DNA of 18,221 bases from SKVL01 sp046542915. Its GTDB lineage: Bacteria > Patescibacteriota > Minisyncoccia > Phycocordibacterales > CSBR16-193. The notes under the pieces were generated by a model that was not told where the DNA came from, did not search any database, and worked only from the letters and a program-made list of their open reading frames with translations. The DNA is taken from assembly GCA_046542915.1 (NCBI GenBank), contig JBKHAI010000016.1, positions 1-18,221 of the forward strand, read 5' to 3'. Below are positions 1 to 5,635 of this stretch, piece after piece. The stretch's first letter is position 1, and each line of letters opens with the position of its first letter. Position numbers and translations under genes: made by a program.

Positions 1-70
1 CATTTTAATCAAAATTATCCACAAGAAAGCCGTTTAAGTAAGTTAAAATGAAAAAAGAGGTTATAAGTAA

Positions 71-76
71 TATAAT
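71..76 (+). promoter_or_regulatory. -10 box directly before the gene at 82
   Basis: A perfect TATAAT lies five bases before the ATG at 82. No Shine-Dalgarno sequence and no clear -35 box are visible. Transcription from here would begin at or very near the start codon, so a leaderless mRNA is likely. Confidence 0.45.
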
Positions 77-81
77 TAATT

Positions 82-786
82 ATGAGGTATATTTTTATCA
101 TTCTAGGAGCTCTTCTTATTGTTGGAGGCGGTCTATACTTTTTAGTTGACACGGAAGACGCAGAGGACGCGGAAGAAAACGACCAAGAGGAAGAAAACGA
201 CCAAGAGGAAACAGAGGATGAAGAGGCCACATCGGAAGCGGATGAAGATCTTGACATTTTAGGAACATTAGAAAAAGCGAACGAGCTGGATTCTATGAAA
301 TATGATGTCACGATAAAATCTCCGGATGAAACGATCACCGGTACTTTTTGGCAAAAAGGGCAAAACATCAGAATGGAAGGAGAACTGGAAGGTCAAGAAA
401 CCGTAGTGATAATAGACAATAAAGACAAGACCGCTTATCTTTATATGCCGAATGACAACATGGCTGTAGAAGCACCCCTTACGGAAGTGGAAGAAGTACA
501 AGACGGTTCAATGAAAGAACGATCGGCGGAACTGCCGGACCGTAGCCCCGAGGTGGTTGGAGAAGAGGAAATAAACGGAATGGATTGTGTCATAGTTGAA
601 TACACCCACGACGACGGTAGCACCGGTAAAGTATGGGTTTGGAAAGAACACGGCCTACCTGCAAAAGTAGAGTCAAAAAATACGGTCATAGAAGCAGAAA
701 ATATAGATCTTGCTGAAATTTCCGATGATAAATTTGAGTTACCGGAAGGAGTTGAACCAATGGAGATGCCGGCCGAAATGCCGTAA
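82..786 (+). CDS. Membrane-tethered LolA-like/DUF4412-like lipid-binding-fold protein
   Basis: This 234-residue protein has one N-terminal membrane helix (about residues 3-22, no lipobox cysteine), a very acidic linker (23-58) and an outside domain (60-225). The domain shows alternating beta strands of the LolA/DUF4412 type: a strand with GTFWQKGQNIRMEG near 87-100, then VVIIDNKDKTAYLYMP near 108-123. Near 165-198 it has the INGMDCVIVEY and KVWVWKEHGLPAKVES patterns, which resemble the family's hydrophobic-cavity strands. The likely role is binding a lipid or other hydrophobic ligand at the outer face of the membrane. This is family-based inference and the true ligand is unknown. The linker DNA holds a perfect 18-base tandem duplication. 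The start is supported by the close -10 box and by the membrane helix beginning at once. One cysteine (169) is present. Confidence 0.7.
   Translation: MRYIFIILGALLIVGGGLYFLVDTEDAEDAEENDQEEENDQEETEDEEATSEADEDLDILGTLEKANELDSMKYDVTIKSPDETITGTFWQKGQNIRMEGELEGQETVVIIDNKDKTAYLYMPNDNMAVEAPLTEVEEVQDGSMKERSAELPDRSPEVVGEEEINGMDCVIVEYTHDDGSTGKVWVWKEHGLPAKVESKNTVIEAENIDLAEISDDKFELPEGVEPMEMPAEMP
172..207 (+). repeat. 18-bp tandem repeat x2 in the acidic linker
   Basis: Two identical 18-base units (172-189 and 190-207) encode the repeated acidic hexapeptide EENDQE in the linker of the gene at 82. Being a whole number of codons, gain or loss of a unit would only change linker length. Confidence 0.9.
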
Positions 787-815
787 AAAAGAATACGATC
801 GCATAATTTAGAATA

Positions 816-844
816 TTGAAAAGTTCATGATCATAAATTATAAG
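816..844 (+). promoter_or_regulatory. Sigma-70-like promoter for the gene at 862
   Basis: A TTGAAA box (816-821) and a TATAAG box (839-844) are separated by 17 bases. The expected start point near 851 leaves only about ten bases before the ATG, with no Shine-Dalgarno. Confidence 0.6.
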
Positions 845-861
845 TATTAATCCATTACAAT

Positions 862-1497
862 ATGAAAAAAATATTAATTATCATCGTTATTGTCTTGGCT
901 CTGCTTGCCATTGGCTGGTACATCTATTCCCAATCAGAAGAACCGGAAGAGCCGACTGAAGATAATGAGAACGGAGAAGAAGTAGCAGAAGACGAGGAAG
1001 AGGAAAATGGAGAAGATGAGGAAGATGAAGAAGACGAGGAAAACGGAGAAGACGAGGAAGAGGAAAATGGAGAAGATGAGGAAGACAAGGAAAACGGAGA
1101 AGACGAGGAAGCTGACGAGAGTGAAACTGATGACCCTTACGCAAACGCTGAAGAAGTCGAGGTCGTCCAAGATCTAAACACCACAATGCATGAAGACTTC
1201 GCTCCGGTGCTGGAAGAGGTTTTTGAAAAAGAACCAAAGCTTGTTGAAACCGGCGATATTTTGATCCTTTCTTACGTTGTTGACCGACCCATAACTTCTG
1301 ACGATGTTAAAGACATAAGAGAAATGTTGCAGGAAAGAGGTTACGAATCGGAAGGAACGGATGCCAAAGAAGACGCCTACGATCTCAACTTCTCGGCAGA
1401 GATCCTTGACCAGGAATATAACAACAATATCTATGTCTTGATACACACGACCGAGGAAGGAGAAGAAGCTCAAAAGATAGAAGTTCGGATCTTATAA
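862..1497 (+). CDS. Membrane-anchored protein with highly acidic repeat linker
   Basis: This 211-residue protein starts with a basic residue pair and a membrane helix (about 4-22). A long, almost purely Glu/Asp/Asn/Gly linker follows (25-90), then a small folded domain (about 95-211). The linker repeats the unit ENGEDEEDEE several times. The C-terminal domain has mixed helix and strand patterns (LILSYVVDRPITSDDVKDIREML near 133-155, then strands near 176-196) and matches no family I recognise. The architecture is the same as in the genes at 82 and 2664 and the partial gene at 18100, although the outside domains differ, so the common element is the anchor plus spacer. No cysteine is present, so it is not a lipoprotein. 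A terminator hairpin follows 18 bases after the stop. Function unknown; probably an outward-facing surface or sensor domain. Confidence 0.75.
   Translation: MKKILIIIVIVLALLAIGWYIYSQSEEPEEPTEDNENGEEVAEDEEEENGEDEEDEEDEENGEDEEEENGEDEEDKENGEDEEADESETDDPYANAEEVEVVQDLNTTMHEDFAPVLEEVFEKEPKLVETGDILILSYVVDRPITSDDVKDIREMLQERGYESEGTDAKEDAYDLNFSAEILDQEYNNNIYVLIHTTEEGEEAQKIEVRIL
987..1111 (+). repeat. Imperfect in-frame tandem repeats encoding a Glu-rich linker
   Basis: A 39-base stretch (987-1025) recurs exactly at 1047-1085, a 60-base period. A 24-base stretch (1037-1060) recurs exactly at 1088-1111, a 51-base period. Both periods are multiples of three, so slippage or recombination would keep the frame. 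Confidence 0.9.
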
Positions 1498-1514
1498 AGT
1501 AATTTAATGATATT

Positions 1515-1549
1515 AAAACCGTCATTTAGATATAAATGGCGGTTTTTCT
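1515..1549. terminator. Bidirectional intrinsic terminator
   Basis: A 14-bp stem (1515-1528 paired with 1533-1546, one G-U pair) with a four-base loop is followed by a T-rich run on the plus strand. On the minus strand the hairpin is followed by TTTT then AATATC. It sits between converging genes ending at 1497 (+) and 1565 (-) and probably serves both. Confidence 0.85.
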
Positions 1550-1564
1550 TCGGCTATACTATCT

Positions 1565-2170
1565 TTAGTACCAACGGGAGTTCTTCCTCATTATCATCTT
1601 TGTTACCGGAATAACCGCTCCGCTTTTCATCTTGAATCCTTCAGGATAAGAGATCTCGTAGGTTTCCTGAAATCCTATTTTTTTATAGAAATTTATCGCC
1701 GCTTTGTTATATAAAGCAACCGAAAGCACCGTATCTTTATCCTTGTCAAAATGTTTCTTTGCTTTGCTCCAGAGAGCTTTTCCTAAACCCAGACCTTGAT
1801 ACTCGGGCAGAACATACATTGCCCTTAGTTCATTCTTTTCAAGGTCTTTCTTTACATCTATAAGTCCGACAACCTGATCGCCAGCTCGCGCCACCAACAT
1901 CATCTGAGTATCGGGGGAATTGGCTATCGCCTCCGCCCTTTTGTTCAGTTTCTCTTGAGAGAAGGCGTTCTGAAATCGGTCTTCAATATCATCTACCAAA
2001 ATACCATACTCTTCATTGGGATAAGTGTTTAGCCAGGTTCTGTAAAAAACATTGGCTATTTCGTAAACATCTCCGGGATCGGCTTTATCTATCTTCACCT
2101 TCGCGTTCTTACCTTCCTTTTTTATTAATACCCCTTTGATCTTTTCAGATATCCAACTTCTCACCGTCAT
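1565..2170 (-). CDS. GNAT-family N-acetyltransferase
   Basis: A 201-residue GCN5-related acetyltransferase. The fold starts near residue 25 (KVKIDKADPGDVYEIANVFY). The acetyl-CoA-binding motif A is clear: ELRAMYVLPEYQGLGLGKAL, residues 114-133, with the Q-x-x-G-x-G pyrophosphate loop. Motif B is N155 to F167 (NKAAINFYKKIGF). It would transfer an acetyl group from acetyl-CoA to a primary amine; the substrate cannot be read from sequence. The first 24 residues are basic and precede the fold; no later Met offers a better start. Upstream there is no strong Shine-Dalgarno (only AAGAG-like bases). The gene stands alone, converging with the gene at 862 across a shared terminator. Confidence 0.88.
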   Translation of the reverse strand: MTVRSWISEKIKGVLIKKEGKNAKVKIDKADPGDVYEIANVFYRTWLNTYPNEEYGILVDDIEDRFQNAFSQEKLNKRAEAIANSPDTQMMLVARAGDQVVGLIDVKKDLEKNELRAMYVLPEYQGLGLGKALWSKAKKHFDKDKDTVLSVALYNKAAINFYKKIGFQETYEISYPEGFKMKSGAVIPVTKMIMRKNSRWY

Positions 2171-2358
2171 AATGCAACTCTTTTATCTTGGCAAAAAACT
2201 ATTTAAAAATCAAACACGGCAATTGTTTTACAAGTGTTATCTATAAAAGGAGACAACAAAAGGTCTTTATCTAAAGGATCTCAATGAAAAACAGTATTTG
2301 GCACTAAAGCTAATGAGAGGTAAAATGGATAGTAGTTTATAAATAAAATAATAAAAAT

Positions 2359-2649
2359 ATGGAAACCACGCTTTTCAAGAACAAAGAAAAAAAAGACCTC
2401 CAAAAAGTTGCCAAAACCTTAAGGGAAATGGCTGACAGACTGGAAAGCGGTGAGATCACCTTAAAGGCCGAAGCCGAAAAGGTGGCCTTAAAAATACCAC
2501 CAGAGGTGACTTTAGAGATCAAAGCCGAAGAGGAGGTCAAAAAAGAGACCACCAAGAAAAAACTAGAGATAGAAATAGAATGGGAAGAGAAAACAGAAGA
2601 AAAAATAGAGGAAGTAACTCAAAGCGTGAAGGAAACTGAGACGCAATAA
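2359..2649 (+). CDS. Amphi-Trp domain-containing protein
   Basis: A 96-residue soluble protein matching the amphi-Trp pattern. A helix with LREMADRLESGEITL (about 21-35) is followed by two amphipathic strands (KVALKIPPEVTLEIKAE, about 41-57). The final strand LEIEIEWEE (69-77) holds the typical tryptophan. The C-terminal tail is highly charged. The family's function is not established. The start at 2359 has no Shine-Dalgarno; AT-rich sequence with a TAAAAT (2344-2349) lies just upstream. The next gene begins 14 bases after the stop, so the two may be co-transcribed. Confidence 0.75.
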   Translation: METTLFKNKEKKDLQKVAKTLREMADRLESGEITLKAEAEKVALKIPPEVTLEIKAEEEVKKETTKKKLEIEIEWEEKTEEKIEEVTQSVKETETQ

Positions 2650-2663
2650 AATATCTTTAAACA

Positions 2664-3416
2664 ATGGCTAGATCTAAAAAGAAGAAAAAAGATTACGGTC
2701 TGACCCCCTTCATTATCTTTTTGCTTTTGCTTATATCAGCAGGGGTTTATTTCGGATACCGATCTTATCAACAGCAACCGGTGGAGAAACCGGAGAATAC
2801 GGAACCGACCGAGGAGCAAGAGGAGACTCCGGAAGAAGATGAAGACACCGAAGAAGAAGAGAAGAACAAGCCGGACAAGAATTTATGGGAAAACCAAGAA
2901 AATGAGATCCTACAAGCACTAGAGAAGGGTTTCCCCGATACTGCTTTTAGAAAAGGCGACCTGAGTATCTACAAAAAAGGTGACCTAACCGGAGACGCTA
3001 TTCCGGAGGCCTTGGTCAGAACGTCCTGTGGTGCCACTACATGTGAGCTTGTTTTGCTTAGAATGAAAGACGGTGTTCCAAAAGTGGCGGACTTTAAAGA
3101 CAAAGAGAGTGAGGTGGTTACTCTTTCATTTTCTGAAGGAGGTGGCGGTGCCGGAAGATATGGAAGTAAGACACAACTGGATGAAAAAAGAAATTCGGTC
3201 CGGTTCAGCCAATACTGGATATATGGAAATGAGGATGACCGATGTGAGTCCGAGGTTTATAGATGGGATCCGGAGACGGAAGTTTTTAAATACGACCGAT
3301 CCTCAAGCGAACAAGAAACCCGAGAATACTGTAAAGATGACCCCTGTGATATTGCTTTGCAAATGGGGGCGGAGGAAATGATAGAGTTCTGTTCGGAGCT
3401 AGAAAAACAAGAATAA
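2664..3416 (+). CDS. Membrane-anchored Cys-rich protein with acidic linker
   Basis: This 250-residue protein has a lysine-rich N-terminus (residues 4-9), a membrane helix (about 14-31), an acidic Pro/Glu linker (38-70) and an outside domain (73-250). The domain contains GDLTGDAIPEALV (106-118), which resembles the Asp-rich calcium loop of FG-GAP/dockerin-type repeats. It also has six cysteines (122, 127, 194, 223, 228, 243), an even number that would allow three disulfides in an exported domain. A glycine-rich loop (159-164) is also present. I do not recognise the family beyond this. It lies 14 bases behind the amphi-Trp gene and has no Shine-Dalgarno. The layout parallels the genes at 82 and 862. 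Confidence 0.75.
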   Translation: MARSKKKKKDYGLTPFIIFLLLLISAGVYFGYRSYQQQPVEKPENTEPTEEQEETPEEDEDTEEEEKNKPDKNLWENQENEILQALEKGFPDTAFRKGDLSIYKKGDLTGDAIPEALVRTSCGATTCELVLLRMKDGVPKVADFKDKESEVVTLSFSEGGGGAGRYGSKTQLDEKRNSVRFSQYWIYGNEDDRCESEVYRWDPETEVFKYDRSSSEQETREYCKDDPCDIALQMGAEEMIEFCSELEKQE

Positions 3417-3423
3417 AAACTGA

Positions 3424-3573
3424 TCATCTTCAGGGATCTATCGGATCTATAATATTTTTCTTATCTGGCTTACGATATTTGGCACGGAAGAGTTACTCTC
3501 GGCTATTTTGGGCGGGTTGGCTTTTTTTATCGCTTTTATAATATCTTCCAAATACTTCGGGAAAAAGAACTGA
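3424..3573 (+). pseudogene. Possible remnant or start-less small membrane ORF
   Basis: An open frame without ATG or GTG runs between stops at 3421 and 3571. Its translation ends with a convincing membrane helix (AILGGLAFFIAFIISSKYFGKKN) preceded by FLIWLTIFGTEELL. It may be the tail of a decayed membrane protein, or a small protein using an unusual start such as TTG in the middle. No Shine-Dalgarno is visible. Nothing else explains this interval. Confidence 0.25.
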
Positions 3574-3591
3574 TCCATAGCTTCAAAAAAC

Positions 3592-3621
3592 TTGACAAAT
3601 GACTATTATATGTTGTTAAAT
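3592..3621 (+). promoter_or_regulatory. Possible promoter for the gene at 3638/3644
   Basis: A consensus TTGACA (3592-3597) is followed after 18 bases by TTAAAT (3616-3621). A TATAAT at 3634-3639 overlaps the first ATG and may be chance or a second -10 box. Confidence 0.4.
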
Positions 3622-3637
3622 AGAATTCCTTAATATA

Positions 3638-3985
3638 ATGGTCATGAAAATACAAAACATACTTTTAGTAATATTTTTACTATCTACTCCGTCTATATCT
3701 TATGGGTACACCTTTACACTGGACAACGACAACATCGTGGACGCCACTCATCCCAAGCCGGAAAATTTCGGGGTAAACGAAAAGGGAGAAACATTTGGAG
3801 AGACCGAAGACCTCTTGACGTTTTCTCAAAAGAACATAGATAACGACGTGACCCGCTTACAAAGATTTGAAATACAAGACGCATGGTGGTATATATCAGA
3901 CAAAGGCTTAATTGGTTACGGTCAAAGTTTATCCGACCTGGAAGCACTTTCCATATATCTGGCCTTACCCGAGGTCACGGCTTAA
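3638..3985 (+). CDS. Small secreted protein of unknown function
   Basis: The 115-residue product has an N-terminal signal peptide: basic start, hydrophobic core ILLVIFLLS (8-16) and a likely cleavage after SYG near residue 23. The mature part is about 90 residues, acidic and without cysteine. It contains a WWYISDKGLIGYGQ stretch (83-96). I do not recognise the family. Two starts are possible: ATG at 3638, or ATG at 3644 (MKIQN), which places the lysine directly after the start and is equally good. There is no Shine-Dalgarno at either. The next gene starts 48 bases later, with its own possible -10 box (TATAAT, 3998-4003). Confidence 0.65.
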   Translation: MVMKIQNILLVIFLLSTPSISYGYTFTLDNDNIVDATHPKPENFGVNEKGETFGETEDLLTFSQKNIDNDVTRLQRFEIQDAWWYISDKGLIGYGQSLSDLEALSIYLALPEVTA

Positions 3986-3997
3986 AATATATGTTAA

Positions 3998-4003
3998 TAT
4001 AAT
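3998..4003 (+). promoter_or_regulatory. Possible -10 box for the gene at 4034
   Basis: A perfect TATAAT lies 30 bases before the ATG at 4034. No matching -35 box is visible. The expected leader of about 24 bases contains a weak purine-rich AGAGAAG ahead of the start. Confidence 0.35.
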
Positions 4004-4033
4004 GATGATTTAAAAGTAATAAAGAGAAGCAAA

Positions 4034-4474
4034 ATGTCAAAAGAAAAAGCAGAAAAGATCAACGAGAATGTCGCGATAGAGTATGGAGTTATTGCGGCCA
4101 TATATATGTTCTTAACTAACGCTATTATAAATAATATACTAAGCACCCATGGTGACTACTCCTTAATGGTCTCGGCATTGTTCTGGGTCGGGGCTCTGCT
4201 TTTAATAACCACCCTGCTCCCTTATGCCATAGAAGACCGAAAAGCTATCAAGAACAAAAAGGATTTTGTTGAGTTAAGCGCCTTTTCCTTTACAGCTATA
4301 TTCATCTTTTTCATCGCAATGATAGGAATAGTCTTCCTATTCACTTTCGGGATCAGTCCTTCATTGGTGGTATTTTTAATAACCGCCTTGATCATCCCGG
4401 TTATGGTATCAGCTTTCATCTTTTACTTTCTGACTTTGGGAATTCTTGAAAAGGAAGAAGAAGCCCAAAATTAA
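4034..4474 (+). CDS. Four-helix integral membrane protein, unknown function
   Basis: A 146-residue protein with four predicted membrane helices (about 15-35, 44-66, 80-104 and 107-135). It has short charged ends and a basic loop, DRKAIKNKKD, between helices 2 and 3. By the positive-inside rule the loop, and so both termini, would be cytoplasmic. No catalytic or transport motif is visible and I do not recognise the family. A weak purine-rich stretch (AGAGAAG) precedes the start. The gene ends before a strong terminator at 4527, so it probably closes the transcription unit that began upstream. Confidence 0.7.
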   Translation: MSKEKAEKINENVAIEYGVIAAIYMFLTNAIINNILSTHGDYSLMVSALFWVGALLLITTLLPYAIEDRKAIKNKKDFVELSAFSFTAIFIFFIAMIGIVFLFTFGISPSLVVFLITALIIPVMVSAFIFYFLTLGILEKEEEAQN

Positions 4475-4526
4475 AGAAAAAAATCTCTGTTACCCCCTAA
4501 CCTTTCATAAGGTCCCCAAGATCTTT

Positions 4527-4569
4527 AACGGATGCTGTTGATTTATAAACAACAGCATCCGTTTTTTTT
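4527..4569 (+). terminator. Strong intrinsic terminator upstream of the hydrogenase genes
   Basis: A perfect 14-bp stem (4527-4540 with 4550-4563) with a nine-base loop is followed by a run of eight T (4562-4569). It ends the unit of the gene at 4034. The stem contains an in-frame ATG at 4532 that could be mistaken for the start of the next gene. Confidence 0.95.
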
Positions 4570-4573
4570 ATTA

Positions 4574-4579
4574 TATAAT
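4574..4579 (+). promoter_or_regulatory. -10 box of the hydrogenase operon
   Basis: A TATAAT lies right behind the terminator's T-run, 27 bases before the ATG at 4607. Any -35 box (about 4551-4556, AACAGC) would fall inside the terminator stem and is a poor match, so the promoter may be weak or need an activator. Confidence 0.35.
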
Positions 4580-4606
4580 AAAGCAATAAAAGTTAACCTT
4601 TTAAAG

Positions 4607-5635
4607 ATGGGTCAAGAAGAAGCTCAAAACATAACGGACAAAATAGAGGCGGCCGGACTGGTCGGTAGAGGCGGTGCCGAATATCCGACCGCCAAGAAAT
4701 GGAGGGAAGTTAAGGAGATGGAAAGTGATAAGAAGTATGTCATATGCAACGCCAGTGAAGGTGAGATCGGGCTTTTTAAGGATATATACATCTTAGAAAA
4801 CCATCTGGAAAAAGTTGTAAAAGGGGTCATCCTGGCATTAGACTATATCGGTGCCGAAACTGCGTATTTCAATATAAACAGAAACTACTACGACCGGGTC
4901 GGTGGTCGTCTGCAAGAGATAACAAATGAATATAATCGTGAGGGTTACGATATCAGATCTTTTATAGAAGAACCGAGCTACATCGGAGGAGAAGAGACCG
5001 CTCTCTTGAACGCCATAGAAGGGGAAAGAACCGAACCCAGATTGAAACCCCCCTTCCCTTCAGAAAAAGGACTCCATCAAAAACCCACGCTCATCAACAA
5101 CGTTGAGACCCTTTTCAATGTGGCTTCTGTCGAAGAAGGATCCTACGAAGGTAAGAGATTCTATTGTATCTCGGGCGCCGTAGAAAACGGTGGAGTCTAT
5201 CACCTGCCGGAAGATCAGACCATAGAGAAGATACTTCGGGAGACCGAGAACTTTCCGTCTTTTGATTTCTTTGTCCAGATCGGGGGAAGTGCCTCCGGAG
5301 TAGTTTATAACAGCCGACAGATCAAAGAGATCACTATGACCGGAGCCGGGGGTCTGGAGGTCTATCATATAAATTCCGACCCACGAGAATTACTTCTGAA
5401 ATGGTTTTCCTTTTATCAAAGGGAAAGTTGTGGAAAATGCATACCTTGCAGCCAGGGGTCGTTTAATCTGAAAGAGTTGACAGAGAACCATCATGATATA
5501 CCTTGGGAAAAGATATTCAAGATCTTGGACAACACTGATAAGGCGTCATTCTGCGGATTGGGACGTTCCATAAGTAACCCGATCAGATCTTTTTATTCAA
5601 ATGTTTTAAATAACGATGACAGAGGTAAAAATTGA
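4607..5635 (+). CDS. NuoF/HydB-like flavin Fe-S subunit of [FeFe] hydrogenase
   Basis: A 342-residue homologue of the 51-kDa NuoF/HydB subunit. Visible parts: a glycine-rich FMN loop GLVGRGGAEYPTAKKW (17-32), the CNASEGEIGLFKD segment (47-59), YIGGEETALLNAIEG (125-139), the LKPPFPSEKGLHQKPTLINNVET stretch (146-168), an SLBB-like region (about 185-255) and the N3-type 4Fe-4S ligands C275, C278, C281 and C316. It is shorter than bacterial HydB: the N-terminal thioredoxin-like and C-terminal ferredoxin domains are absent. Several flavin/NADH-site positions differ from the usual GRGGAGFPTG and NADEGEPGTFKDR. The upstream in-frame ATG at 4532 is rejected because it lies in a terminator stem. The stop overlaps hydA by 20 bases, so the subunits are probably made together. 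The likely role is passing electrons between HydA and NAD(H) or another carrier. Confidence 0.9.
   Translation: MGQEEAQNITDKIEAAGLVGRGGAEYPTAKKWREVKEMESDKKYVICNASEGEIGLFKDIYILENHLEKVVKGVILALDYIGAETAYFNINRNYYDRVGGRLQEITNEYNREGYDIRSFIEEPSYIGGEETALLNAIEGERTEPRLKPPFPSEKGLHQKPTLINNVETLFNVASVEEGSYEGKRFYCISGAVENGGVYHLPEDQTIEKILRETENFPSFDFFVQIGGSASGVVYNSRQIKEITMTGAGGLEVYHINSDPRELLLKWFSFYQRESCGKCIPCSQGSFNLKELTENHHDIPWEKIFKILDNTDKASFCGLGRSISNPIRSFYSNVLNNDDRGKN

Noticed and set aside
1..3. CAT at the left edge, considered as the start codon of a minus-strand gene leaving the window
   Set aside because: Only the three bases are visible; a GATAAT on the minus strand ten bases upstream is suggestive but cannot be tested.
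934..1170. Minus-strand open frame of 78 codons that reads as a strongly hydrophobic membrane protein
   Set aside because: It is the complement of the Glu-rich repeat (GAA/GAG read backwards gives Phe/Leu). It has no start signal and the plus-strand gene explains the region.
2284..2307. Seven-codon frame starting ATGAAAAACAG upstream of the amphi-Trp gene, considered as a leader peptide
   Set aside because: Too short to judge, no attenuator hairpin follows and the codons are not repetitive for one amino acid.
3428..3452. Direct repeat GGATCTAT twice, considered as a binding site or duplication
   Set aside because: Only eight bases, in a region with many GATC-containing words; no support for function.
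4532..4606. Upstream ATG giving 25 extra residues to the NuoF-like protein
   Set aside because: The ATG lies inside a perfect terminator stem and upstream of the -10 box; the extra residues match nothing in NuoF.
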